Assembly: GCF_032854445.1 (NCBI RefSeq)
Contig: NC_088304.1
Location: 32,730,810 to 32,794,809, forward strand
Length of the DNA: 64,000 nt
Direction: 5' to 3'
Source: Liolophura sinensis
Taxonomy: Eukaryota; Mollusca; Polyplacophora; Chitonida; Chitonidae
The notes beneath the pieces were generated by a model. The model worked only from the letters and a program-made list of their open reading frames with translations. It made no database searches and had not been told where the DNA came from. Position numbers and translations under genes: made by a program. Positions 12,680 through 24,500 of the stretch are shown here, in pieces (positions within the stretch are counted from its first letter, which is position 1; every line of letters begins with the position of its first letter).

Positions 12680-13096
12680 TATACACTGCCGTGGAACCCA
12701 GTTGTCAATGAAACACATGTTTGTTTACACAGCCACTCAGGACAACACCCGGTGACCTAAAGCCCTGACTAATGCACCTTACCTACAAGATTTGTAAGTT
12801 ACCGTGCCAAATTACATGTACGTAAACATGTGTTGATTACATTATTCATTTGATTCGTGTTACATTTTGTAAACAAGTATTGAAAGCAAAAATTAAAACT
12901 GAAGTTAAAGTATAGCTGTGAAAGGGCAGTGATTCTACACTAATCCTGTTGTGACACCGGGATAAATTTCTCCAGGCACCGACGTCCATTAAAAAAAAAA
13001 TGTCGGACAGTCCGCTTTTTTTTCGTGATCGATCAAACAGGGGTCAAATAGGTCAAAATGGAAGAGGTCATTTTCAATAATACTACAAGTGTCACG

Positions 13097-13453
13097 GGTA
13101 GATTAGAGTGAGTGAGTGAGTGCTTCGTTACTTAACACTTTTTCAATCGTGACAACGAAGGAATCCTTGGAGTGCATGTAATGCGCCTCCATGTTGCAGG
13201 ACGGATTTCCACCCCTCTTTTATCTATTGCTACTTCACTGAGACGATTTCCCGATGGCAAGCAACCCGCGCCGCCCGAGCCATTACACTGATACGGAACA
13301 ACCAGTCGTTGCATTGTCCCCGTCACGCTGAACGCCAAGCGAGGGAGTCAAAACTTCCTCTGTTAAAGTCGTAAGTGCAACTCGACCCAGGATTGACCCT
13401 GGATCTACCGCTCCCGAAGCGGACGCTCTACCAACTCTGCTATCGGGGCCGGT
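13097..13453 (-). mobile_element. SINE family B relative with tRNA-Pro-like head
   Basis: The reverse complement starts GGCCCCGATAGCAGAGTTGG and folds into an anticodon arm CCGC-TTCGGGA-GCGG (CGG, proline) with a T-arm-like GGGTCAATCC. It continues for about 280 bp into a CACTCACTCACT tail. The body shared with other B copies marks a SINE, not a stand-alone tRNA. Confidence 0.7.
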
Positions 13454-13610
13454 AGCGTAGCTTAGAAGAGTGGGAGACAACTGGACAAACCTACACAAAG
13501 CAGTCTTTAACAGCAAATCATTTTCTATTATATCTTTTTGCAGTGCGTGTGTACTACCTAAGTGTCTTGTAATACAGAGACACCAAAAAGTGTGACATGC
13601 GGAGGAATAG

Positions 13611-13849
13611 ATTTATTTATTTATTTCATTTGTGTTGTACGCCCTGCTAAAGAATATTTCACTTATATGACGGCGCCCAGCATTATGGTGGTAGGAAACC
13701 GGGTAGATTCCGGGGAAACCCACGACCATCTGCAGGTTCTACCAGGCCTTCTCACCCGAAAGCCCGAGAGGAAGCCAACATGAGAAGGTGAGGCTTATGC
13801 GTCATCGCGCTGTACTGGCGTGCTAAACACCTCTGCGACGAAGGCCCCC
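13611..13849 (-). mobile_element. SINE family A, full length
   Basis: Tail at left (TTTATTTATTTATTTCATTT), core, and a head ending in GAAGGCCCC at 13849. Confidence 0.85.
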
Positions 13850-13859
13850 TGGAGAATAG

Positions 13860-15050
13860 AACTGAGGACTACATTATTAGGCAAAATTACACTTCAGGCT
13901 GTCAATACGAGAGACAAACTCCAAAATCAAATTCCTGAACAGCAGTTTCATTAATAACATTAGCATTTCAATCTCTTAAATATAACTATAACGGAAGATA
14001 GTTACCGGAAAGTGGGAGTGGTCAGCAGCTTTCAATGCTGTATGGAGGACATATATTGGCGTTCAGAAATTAACCGACGTGTCAAATTGAGTAATTAGTC
14101 CACAGCACTTTAGGTTCAAAACACTGAATAGCTCCAAATTTGTATTACACAAAATATCATGATATGAACCATGAAATAGCATAAAAGTGCCTCAGTTGGG
14201 CTTTATCGTATCTATTCATATGAGCACAGCGGTGATACTAAATGTTTATTCACCCCACCAGCCACAAGTTAAGCGGAATTAGTAACATCCTTAAAACGCT
14301 AACGCAATAATTTTCAACGCAATTTGGGTTGCGGTCTTGGGGACTAGTGTGACTGTGATGCAAATGTGTGAGTGAGCCTCAGTGGTTTATGGGGGGTGAT
14401 AGCCTGGGTCTTTACCTGGCACTGTATAGTCAGTGGTGCGCCCGCACCCACCGGTGTCCTCAGCTGGACGGGTTCTGGACTGGTCCAGCGCTGGTCAGGT
14501 TCTTGCAGGCAGGGTATGGTCAGAGTGCTCGTGGTCTTGTCTTGAGTAACCTCTGTAAAGGCGTGGTTGGAAGACCAGGCGGTGTTAAACTGGGGAACCG
14601 GTTGCTTCGGAGGTGGGTTGTGTCTATACTTTGCTTTGTGTATACACATCTTCCCTGTGTATTCCAGTGCATGTAGTAAGTAGCTGTATTTGACCGTGCT
14701 GTACGTGTAGTAGTTGGTTACATTTATCCACCGTGTAGTATAACCTATGTAAGCTATGTAATAGGAATAAAGGTGTAGTGGTTGCAATTAGCCACAGTAC
14801 AGTGTAATGTAATTAATGTATGGAGTATGTGTAATTTTTTTTCAGGTTTTTTTCATTAATATACCGTCCTGCATATATGGCATGTACATTTCCTGTAGTA
14901 TTATTAGATCCTATGTGTTATATGACAATTTCAATCAACGCCACAAGTTATTACTGCAAAAACTGGTCGGTGACGGATATCCCATCAGACGCCTTCAGAT
15001 CTTAGGTTTCATAATTTTCAATGAATACAGTTTCATAATTGTGTCGTCCC
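13860..15050. other. Intergenic, one unassigned GC-richer block
   Basis: Around 14,340-14,690 the DNA is GC-richer and open on both strands (147 codons minus, 102 codons plus). Neither frame resembles a known protein and there is no other support for coding. Confidence 0.3.
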
Positions 15051-15056
15051 ATTAAT

Positions 15057-15720
15057 TTAGGGGCTGTCTGTTCACCGGGTTGAATCAGATCGCCACGTTG
15101 AGGAATACTTGCAATGTAGGTGCAGCTAAGACACATATTTTGATTACCATAGAAACTAACATGGTACACGATTTGTTCGTTGATTTAATTCATTCGCCTA
15201 GGAAATTTCTCGTGTCTTTCCATGAAAATTGTTGACTGCTTCTTTTCGCATGGATCCGACCTAAAAGCTCTTTATTTACGCTTGGATCCTCCGAGGCTTG
15301 GTACTTTTGCATTATTGCATGTTAAATGTGACTTTAACTTTACTTGACCGGATCAACCATATCTCACGAAGTCCGTTGCATTTGCCGTATTGTGTGGGAC
15401 AAAAACCCTTCCGTTTGATATAAACTGGTTTCCGATTGCAAGGGTGAAACAGATTTAACTAAAATCTGGGCACAGGGTAAGGGGCTGTATATTAATCGTG
15501 TTGAATTAGATCTCCACTTTGGATATATGAACAGTTGCAATCAAAGCGCAACTGAGATACATATTTTATTATCGACAACTGATACTCTAGCATGGTTGAC
15601 GATTTGAACACTGATTTCAATCAGTCGCCAAGAACATACCTTGCGTTTTTCCTACTGAACTGTTGACCGCTTCTCTCTGTATGATTCCGTCCTATTTTTG
15701 CACTTTATATATTTTCTTAG
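15057..15720. repeat. Two decayed direct repeats offset by about 420 bp
   Basis: The blocks at about 15,057-15,300 and 15,477-15,720 share motifs in order: GGGGCTGT, GTTGAATCAGATC / GTTGAATTAGATC, GACACATATTTT / GATACATATTTT, and TGTTGACTGCTTCT / TGTTGACCGCTTCT. This looks like an old tandem duplication or two copies of one unknown element. Confidence 0.5.
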
Positions 15721-16194
15721 TTCTTTGATAATTTGTGTTTAACCTCGTTTTGGGAGTTGGCCTTGCGATTATTGACCCGGAATATCCTTATTGGTTGACG
15801 GCTGGTATACGAATGTCTGTTTCGACTTATAGATTCGGAAACATCTGGCAATCCGCATGATTTCCAAAGGCTCATTCTCACTGGCCATAATGCAGAGTAT
15901 TATCAAATCGTGTGCTTTGTTGTTCAATGTTTCGGCTTCATCACGCGATACCCATACCATAGCAACCTAAAGGCAGTCTCAACTTACAAGATAGTGTACT
16001 TTCAAAACTCTGCTTTAGAAAATTTTATCAGTTGATGTTGGGTAGCCATGTTTTTATCGTGTACCTTTGATTTGGAGTTACTGAAAAAAAAAATTGTAAT
16101 TATACTGAGAAAGCCATTTGAGGACTAGGCGTCATTGTTATTTTACTTGACAACTCTGCGGGCAGGGGAGATAACTCTATCTGACGCAAACTTC

Positions 16195-16450
16195 TCAGTG
16201 CCCAGTTCTCTCCCTTTTTGCGAAATTTAATTCAGTCTTGTTCAGTCACGATCAATGTGCCATTAAATAAAAAAGTCTAAAGTGAGACATATTTGCTCTT
16301 TAGTAATATCACTGAGCACTGAAGCCTCGTTCTCTCTCTCGGTGATAAATTTATCCAGGATTCATATATTCTATTTCCATGATCAAGGTGCCAATAGATA
16401 GGGCCTACATACGAGTTTGCTCTTTCAATTAAATAAGTTAACTACGGTAT
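16195..16450. repeat. Decayed tandem pair, about 130 bp
   Basis: Two halves share CACGATCAATGTGCCA / CATGATCAAGGTGCCA and end in TTTGCTCTTT. Similarity is low and was judged by eye. Confidence 0.3.
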
Positions 16451-16499
16451 ATTTAAGTCAAAACAAATGCAAAAAACAAAATAAAGTTTATGAACGTTC

Positions 16500-16994
16500 T
16501 ATTTACCGATGTAATTTTCTTTATTTGTGTTATTCAGCGATATATGCTTGGGTTTGACGTCGTACCAGAAATCCGTTTCCTGCACTTCTGGTCATACTGT
16601 ACAATTTTTCAGCCATACGAGGACGAAGGCTTGTGAAAATGTTGCTGAGGTAAAAAATGAGCAACATTGTCCAGCCATTATGGGAAGGACTATTCTGTCC
16701 GACAGCCCATGGGATGCTTTCAAACAAAGCACCAACATGAATCCATGAAAATATCATGATAGTTGGAGAACAACGGAAATATCCACGGTTAGGAGTAAAG
16801 GAAGCTCCAAACATATTGGCAGGTTTGAGAGCGTTTGTGCGAGTCGTCACCAAAACACAACAGGGAACAGGACTGAAAATCACGCTTTTACACCCGAAAA
16901 GCAAGAAAAATTCAAACTGTCATCACTTTTGGTTGCAGAAATGGGGTATAAGAGGTAGGCATTCAAAGGCTATCGCTGTAGCAGCGGGATAGCA
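16500..16994. other. Unassigned stretch with overlapping open frames
   Basis: A 124-codon minus frame (16,530-16,904) overlaps plus frames of 73 and 78 codons. No domain is recognised. It adjoins the Tc1-like relic and may be part of a decayed transposon. Confidence 0.25.
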
Positions 16995-17275
16995 CTGAGG
17001 GCGCAATGCTGCGATTTACACCCGAGGAATGGGAACGCGCAAAGTTGTCATGACTAGAAGAGCCATAGCAGCAAGGTTTGGATGTCACGATAGTACCATC
17101 ACAAGTCCGAACCTGTGATTTCAGCAGACGGGACGTAGGCCTACCGTAGACCGCCAAGGACTAGGGCAGTCACGTCTGGAAACAGCAAGGGAAAGACTGA
17201 CAGATTGTGAAGGCTCATTTGCGTGATTGAACACTTCCGGCGTCCAGAACAGCAGCTATGCCATATAGGAGGTAC
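16995..17275 (+). pseudogene. Tc1/mariner-like transposase N-terminal relic
   Basis: From 17,003 the frame reads MLRFTPEEWERAK. After a frame shift near 17,040 it continues RRAIAARFGCHDSTIT, which has the look of the first helix-turn-helix of Tc1-family transposases. Farther on, RPTVDRQG resembles the linker before the second helix-turn-helix. Frame shifts and stop codons interrupt it, and no DDE catalytic core was found nearby, so it is a dead fragment. The assignment rests on motif memory, not alignment. Confidence 0.5.
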
Positions 17276-17821
17276 ACGCATGTAAAACTTCAGCTCAGTA
17301 AAGTGCTAGGAACAGTTGCTCAGAACTGTTTTAAGTGGTAATTCCAGATTTCACTTTATAGGGGCATATTACAAAGAGAATTTCAGAATTTTTTTATTTG
17401 GTTCAGCTAATTACAACTTAGATTGCTCGCAAGTAGGAGAACCATGAATGCAAAACCTCAGCTCAATTAATAAAGTAATTAATATGCTCACAGAGCATCA
17501 CCCCTCCCCCCTCCCCCCCACCCATTTCACACACACGCACCTCTTATGTCATTTTGCTTTATATGCATCCAAACCTTGTGGTAAATACATGCTGCACTTT
17601 GAGACACCACCCCTAAAACCTAAAATTATGTTTATCTTTGGTTCTTATCCAAACAACAAAAAGTCAGAAATTTGGTAATTTACGGTATTTGTTATGCACA
17701 CACGGTATCAGTGATGGAACATCCCCCTCGTGTTATCGTGCTGTACATGCAGTACTTTTTGAGACACCAGCCTAGCACAGGTTTAACGTTGATGTTAATA
17801 CACAATATACTGTCAGAAATT

Positions 17822-18090
17822 GGGGCCTCTGTGGCTCATTTGGTTAGCGCGCTGGTGCAGTGTAATGACCCAGGAGCCTCTCACCCCTGCAGTCGCTGTG
17901 AGTTCAAGTCCAGCTCATGCTGGCTTCCTCTCCAATTGTACGTGGGAAGGTCTGCCAGCAACCTGCAGATGGTCGTGGGTTTCCCCCAGGCTCTGCCCAG
18001 TTTCCACCCACCATAATGCTGGCTGCCATCTCATAAGTGAAATATTCTTGAGTACAGCGTAAAACACCAATCAAATAAATACATAAATAC
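17822..18090 (+). mobile_element. SINE family A, full length
   Basis: Head GGGGCCTCTGTGGCTCATTT, B-box region GAGTTCAAGTCC, full core, and tail AAAACACCAATCAAATAAA. It is inserted in the decayed tandem array. Confidence 0.9.
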
Positions 18091-18479
18091 TACCAAAAAT
18101 TCAGTAATTTATGGTATTTAATACGTGCGCATCGAGTCAACGATGGAATAGGCCTATTCCCGTTGTGCTGTGCACAAAAATTTCAGTTAACCTGTAACTT
18201 AAAGCTATTAGTTTATCTATTCTAGTTTGAAGTTATAAGCTATGTAACTTAAGGTTTCTATTAAAAGAATTAGGAGAAACCCTTTACTGGTTTAAACTGC
18301 CCTCTGGAAGAGATGACATGCAAGTGAGGCAGCACAAAGATTCCCACAATCCACAATGCAAGCCATGTTAGGCTGCATAATTACTAAACACTACTGTGTC
18401 TGACATTAGAAGTTCACTGAACATCCCTCCTCATCTACACTGCAAAAGGAGTCTAAAAACTTTTTGACCATGTTCCTAA

Positions 18480-18745
18480 TTTATTTATTTACTTGATTGG
18501 TGTTATATGCAGAAATGAAGAATATTTCCCTTGTACGACAGCAGTCAGCATTATGGTGGGAGGAAACCAGGCAGAGCCTGGGGGAAACCCACGACCATCT
18601 GCAGGTTGCTGTCAGACCTTCCCACGTATGGCCAGAGAGGAAGCCAGCATGAGCTGGACTTGAACTCACAGCGATCGTATTGGTGAGAGGCTTCAGGGTC
18701 ATTACGCCGCGCTGCCGTGATAACTACATTGGCCACAGAGGCCCC
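18480..18745 (-). mobile_element. SINE family A, full length
   Basis: Reverse copy from the TTATTTATTTACTTGATTGG end through the core to the head complement GGCCACAGAGGCCCC. Confidence 0.85.
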
Positions 18746-19365
18746 TGCCTCTGATTGTGGCGAGTTGATTGTTGATTTGTTGAATTGAAACCTAATTAAA
18801 ATTGAGCATTCAGTTGTCCATTCAGACACATGTCAGTGGACATTATGTAGATGCCGTCTAAAATAGCAGCACTATCGTTCACTGTCACTAATGTTTCTTT
18901 AAGCCAAGTCTTCAGTTTTCTGTTTGGCCCAAAAATAATTGCGCAGAAGTATATTAGATATGAACTGAACTAAAACTGCTGCTGTTAAACTTTGACTTTG
19001 GACAACTGCATTGGCTGCTGAGTTTGGTTAAAATTTTAAACACATTAGGACTTAATCCGACCATTAACTGCTACACTTGGAACAAGTGGGTTTGGAAATC
19101 GAATTTTGTCACTGATGGTAATTAATATGCACACAACGTATCAACAATGCAACACCCCCCTCATGTTATTGTGCTCTACATGTGTTCTAATACAGAATAC
19201 ACTAAGTCAGCAATTCAGGAATTTGTACTGTTTAATATGCACACAGCACATCAACGATGGAACATCATCCTTGTGCTATTGCACCTGACCTCAATACATG
19301 CAGAACTTTTTGAGATACCACCCCAGCCTAACATTTATTTTAACACCCATTACAATACACAATGT

Positions 19366-19412
19366 ATTCTTGAGTACGGCGTAAAACACCAATCAAATAA
19401 ATAAATAAATCA
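19366..19412 (+). mobile_element. SINE family A, tail only
   Basis: TTCTTGAGTACGGCGTAAAA followed by CACCAATCAAATAAATAAA. Only the last 45 bp are present, with no core; this is a severely 5'-truncated copy. Confidence 0.8.
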
Positions 19413-19865
19413 ATACACAATGCTTTAAGTCATGAATTTTGTCACTGAAGGTAATTCATATGCATAAATGACACGTAATTTACTTTAACACTGATTCTAA
19501 TACACTATGCGCTATTAGCTAAGGCCAACTCCCAAGTATAACATAAGCTGCACCTGTACTTTGCACAGGCAAGCTAATGACCTTATTAAACCTTCACAGC
19601 ACACAGCTGTGCATCAAATACATACAAATTCAAAGCTGCTGGATAGTAAATATTTCCAATACATTGTTTCCAGGCCTAACCATAAGCAACAATAAAATTC
19701 CAGGCTTTTCAAGGTGGGTAGAAGTTTATTTCAATTTCAAGGCTTTACCAAGTTTTCAATGGCATAATTCATTATACGAAAAATATAAAGACGAAAAATG
19801 CATGCTAGGCACAATTTATTTTACTTTATTTATCTCATTGATGTTATAATAAGTAGGAGGGTCTG

Positions 19866-19978
19866 TCAGCAACCTACGGATGGTCGTGGGTTTAATCCCA
19901 CCATAATGCTGGCCACTGTCATATAAGTGAAATATTCTTGCGTACGGCGTAAAAAATCAATCAAATAAATACATAAAT
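19866..19978 (+). mobile_element. SINE family A, 3' part
   Basis: Starts within the core (CAGCAACCTACGGATGGTCG) and ends in the CAAATAAATACATAAAT tail. A short section of the core is deleted. Confidence 0.75.
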
Positions 19979-20054
19979 TGGAGCATTGCTGTAAACGGGA
20001 ATTTACGAGTCACATGGTCTGTCTGACCAGGAAAAGCCAATAGTGCACCTTGAT

Positions 20055-20190
20055 TGGGAGGAGGCATAGAGGAAACCCATGGGGGAAACTCATGGAGGAA
20101 ACTCGCAGGCTGCTGTTGGCAAGTCTTCCCATGGACGATCCAAAAAGGAAGTCGGCATCAGCTCATCAACTCAGCTAACGCATTGGTGAA
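20055..20190 (-). mobile_element. SINE family A, decayed middle part
   Basis: GGAAACCCATGGGGGAAACT, CTTCCCATGGACGATCC and AACGCATTGGTGAAAAG match the reversed core and head section. It faces the copy at 19,866-19,978. Confidence 0.5.
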
Positions 20191-21108
20191 AAGTTCTGGC
20201 GTCAATTATTACTGTTATAGTTTCAATGAGATCAGGAAAGAATGATATTAAAACAAGAACACACACAAAGTAATTAAAATTCTCTCACCAAAGTTACCAA
20301 GACTTCCATAAAGTATGTATTTAAATCCCTGGTACATCTGTACATCTTTAATCAAAGTTGTGCATGGAATGGTGGTATTTAAATTAACTATAGCTTACAG
20401 CTTATCCACTTGTTAGGGATCGACATCTTTGGCCACATACTTGATTATATGGCTATATGACTATATACAAGTAGCACTTTCTCAACAGAGCTCTGGGGGC
20501 ATTTCAGTGAGTGTTGTTTTGGTGAATGGATAACACACACTGCTGACTGTCACTACAACGCTCTCACACTCTGTGACAAACTTAAAATTTATATCAACAA
20601 AAAAATATTTTTTTTTTGTCATAGTGAGCACTTACATAGGGTGATTCCTTTGGAAAGAATCTTTCACCACAGGTTATCAGAGTGATCTTCCTTTACATAG
20701 CCATTTTAACACTACATACATGTGTATTTAAATGTGGACAAGGTGTCAGATACTGTTGACGAATAAGTTCACAAACACTCGTACATAAATTCATTTCTAA
20801 TTATTAACTAGCACCTGTTCATGCTGAAGACAGAAATTTCCTAGTATTCTACCACTAAAAGGGGCCATAACTTGTCATAGCAACATTCTGCGAGAGGTCA
20901 ACAAGTCGTTTTGCTTTAGACATTCCGTGGCTGTTGTGTACTCCACTGAACCTCAGGGCTTTCCAGCTTGTGGTGTACATATCAACATGTCAACACTACC
21001 AGTCATGATTTTACTCTGCTAGCATTTGGTATCACTGCAGACAGCAGAAGTGCAAACTGCAACAGGGCAAACCTGATGTAGAAACAGAAAAAAGCTTTTT
21101 CGTTTTGT
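20191..21108. other. Downstream flank of SPNS1, nothing recognised
   Basis: No repeat or coding frame recognised. Part of this may belong to a longer SPNS1 3' UTR if polyadenylation occurs beyond 21,109. Confidence 0.3.
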
Positions 21109-21114
21109 TTTTAT
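21109..21114 (-). terminator. Candidate SPNS1 polyadenylation signal
   Basis: TTTATT on the plus strand is AATAAA on the minus strand, about 275 bp past the SPNS1 stop codon. It is the nearest canonical hexamer seen downstream. Not confirmed. Confidence 0.4.
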
Positions 21115-21387
21115 TTTTTAAACATGTACATATATTGTTAGAATGGCTTTCTAAAGATAGATCACTCTGAGGGCATGTGATTCAAATGACAGCTGTCGAT
21201 GATTTTAACATTTTTACACATAACTTGAAGTCCACCTGGTGTGAAGCCAGAGTGCATCAAGGGCAACAACTCTTGGGGATAGCTGTCATCTGCCTTGGTT
21301 TTTCCTGGTGAAGGTAATGCCCCAAGGCATGGTAGCACGTTCAAAATTTCTGTAGGCTAATTCACACAGGTCTTGTTTCCTGGTGTT

Positions 21388-21518
21388 CTATGCTACAGGG
21401 TTAGCAAGTTGAGCAGAATTTGCAAACACATTCCTGTTTCTGGTGCCGAAGTCTTCACCACTGAGGTTACCTGCCTTGTCAGGAAGTTCTTGATTGTTCT
21501 CGACTTGCATGGCCGCAT
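21388..21518 (-). CDS. SPNS1: SPNS1 coding exon 11 (terminal)
   Basis: Acceptor TTGGTTCTAG precedes 21,518. The first two bases complete residue 495 (GAT, Asp) from exon 10, and the frame runs [10 protein letters not shown] to ANPVA and TAG at 21,390-21,388. The phase fits exactly. This cytosolic tail is poorly conserved in the family, so the call rests on splice phase and an open frame. Confidence 0.7.
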
Positions 21519-24500
21519 CTAGAACCAATTTGAAGATGAGAATGTTTTAATTTAACCGCTTCACCGAAACCAAATTCTAGCCCTGCCCCCCTCCCCATTA
21601 CAAAGAAACAACAATAACTCCTCGCCATCTTCTACTACAGGTAATCAGAAAGCTAAATGAACCATTTCAAAAAATGAAGAGCATATCTGCAGACAGTCAA
21701 GAATTTTCCAGTGAAAAAGGCAAAAACAGTGTCTTTTTTATCTCCCAGTTTGAAGATTCTCATAATACAGTGATGTAACAGTCATTTGATTATCGACTTT
21801 TTTGCACAATTAAAGTCATAATCATGGAAAAAAATATTAAAAAAAAGAGAAACAATGTGAAAATCCTGTATATTCATATCACTGGTTATAAAATTAAAGT
21901 TTATCTCTCTGGAACATCTAATTCTATAAGATGTTATACATGGCTCTTCATTTATTTCCATTAGGCTTTAATACACACAAATCATTTTCTTTACTAGCAT
22001 GCACTTTTTTGATTGGGACCTCAACCCAGTACCCCAAACCATTCCACCTACAACACCACAGTCAGTGGATTAAGTGCCAGGATTAAACCCCCCAGCCTTT
22101 GACAAGTAACTGATGAACTTTACAACATATGGCACATACAGAAGTACATTGTATGTAACACTGGTAGATGTAGTCTGTGATGAACTTGGTGTAACAGGAC
22201 CTAAATCAGTGATACATACAGTACAATATCCACACTGCTTTAATACATTTATTAACAAATCAAATACTTACTTAATACCTGAAACTAAAATGAAAGCCAA
22301 TACTAATATGCCAAGTAAATGCAGCTGCCTCCAACTTTCCCACCCAAAATGTTTCCTGCTGTTCCCAAACTAGCAAGTAAGAGTTTAATGTCAGCACTTC
22401 AGATGTGTGCTGTCGCCATGCCATGGTTGCTGTATTGCTGAAGTGGTGTTAAGCCATAATCACTGATGATTGATCATTTGGATGTTAGAGAGTTTACAAA
22501 GGAGGTAACAAGGCAGGGGCCACTTTCACAAAACTTCATATTTCTCTTATCTTTTTCCCAAAAGGACATTGTCTAGGTTTACGAGAACAGCTATGAAAAA
22601 TTGATTTCTAAAGTTTTGTGAGACAGGGCCCACACCTGGGTTAGAGCACATAGTCTAACTAGTCCACGGCTGATCCACAGAGACTGTCACTGTAAGGACC
22701 TGTTGAGCTGTTAATGTTAGGAATATTGACTACAGGTACACGTGAAGAGACGGTGCCCCATGACATGGTGCTCCATGAAGCAGAGCCTCAAGAGAGTGCC
22801 CCACGTGGCAGTGTCCAATGAGACAGTGCCCTGTGACACAGTGCCGCATGATACGGAGACCCAAGAGAGTGCCCCATGAGACGGTATCCAACGAGACAGT
22901 GTCCCATCATACTCACAGCTGTTAGTGTCTATACAGATCCAGGCTAAAGGTATGTGTGTGAAGAAAAAAGCAAACAATGCCACCTGACCATGTAGTGTAC
23001 AATACCACAACCAGGAACAAAACATAACCAGGAGCAATGCACGACCAGGAGCAACACACAGCCAGGAGCAACACACGACCAGTAGCAACACATGACAGGA
23101 AGCAACACACCACCGGAAACAACAAACAACCAGGAGCAACACACGGCCAGGAATAACACACGGCCAGGAGCAATACACGACAGGGAGCAACACACGACCG
23201 GGAGCAACACACGGCCGGGAGCATCACATGACCGGGAGCAACACACGATCAGTAGCAACACACCGCCAGGAGCAACACACCACCGGAAACAAAAAACGAC
23301 CAGGAACAACACATGACCAGGAGCAAAACACACAAACAGGAACAACACACAACCGGGAGCAATCCCCGGCCAGCAGCAACACACGAACGGCAGCAACACA
23401 CGGCCAGGAGCAACACACGCCTGGGAGCAACACACGACCGGGAGCAACATACGATCGGGAACAACACACAACAGAGCAACACATGACCGGGAGCCACACA
23501 TGACTGGGAGCAATCCACGACCAGCAGCAACACATGACCAGGAGCAACACACATCTGGGAGTAACACACCACCGGAGACAAGAAATGAGCACACATGCAC
23601 ACCAGGAGCACACCAGGAGCACACATGACCGGGAGCAACGCACAACCGGGAGCAAAACACGACTGGGAGCAACACACAACCGGGAGCAAAACACGACTGG
23701 GAGCACACACGACCAGGAGCAACACACGACTGGGAGCACACACGACCAGGAGCAACACACGACTGGGGGCAAGACACAACCAGGAGCAACACACGACTGG
23801 GGGCAAGACACAACCAGGAGCAACACACGACTGGGAGCAACACACGATCAGGAGCAACACACGACTGGGGGCAAGACACAACCAGGAGCAACACACGACT
23901 GGGAGCAACACACGACTGGGAGCACACACGACCAGGAGCAACACACGACCAGGAGCAACACACGACTGGGGGCAAGACACAACCAGGAGCAACACACGAC
24001 TGGGGGCAAGACACAACCAGGAGCAACACACGACTGGGAGCAACACACGATCAGGAGCAACACACGACTGGGGGCAAGACACAACCAGGAGCAACACACG
24101 ACTGGGAGCAGCACACCACTGGGAGCAACACACAACTGGGAGCAAGACACAACCAGGAGCAACACACGACTGGGAGCACACACGAATGGGAGCAAGACAC
24201 GATCAGGAGCAACACAACACTGGGAGCAAGACATGACCAGGAGCAACACACGACTGTGAGTAACACACGGCCAGGAGCAATACGCGACCAGGAGCAACAC
24301 ACGACCAGGAGCAACACATGGCCAGGAGCAACACACAACCGGAAAGAAGAAACGACCAGGAGCAATCCATGTTCAGGTGCAACACAAGGCCAAGAGCAAC
24401 ACACCACCAGGGGCAACACACCACCAGGGGCAACACACCTTCAGGAGCAACACACGACCAGGAGCAACATACACCAGGAACAACACATAACCAAGTACAA

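Larger units (their letters stand above)
17440..19510. repeat. Decayed 150-200 bp tandem array split by SINEs
   Basis: Units near 17,471, 17,672, 18,100, 19,108, 19,215 and 19,437 share the order TAATTTA/TAATTAATATGC, CACACAGCATATCA, GATGGAACATC, CTGTACATGC, TTTTTGAGACACCA and TAATACACAATA. A full SINE (17,822-18,090), another at 18,480 and a SINE tail at 19,366 interrupt it. Confidence 0.6.

Noticed and set aside
13370-13453. tRNA-Pro (CGG) gene on the minus strand
   Set aside because: The tRNA-like fold is the head of a SINE; the body and CACTCACT tail follow directly.
14344-14787. 147-codon minus frame as a gene
   Set aside because: No recognisable domain, an overlapping plus frame is equally open, and no splice or promoter support was seen.
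22944-24259. Cysteine-rich or threonine-rich repetitive proteins (361, 310 and 241 codons)
   Set aside because: Produced by the stop-free 17-bp repeat on both strands; no start context, domain or splice support.
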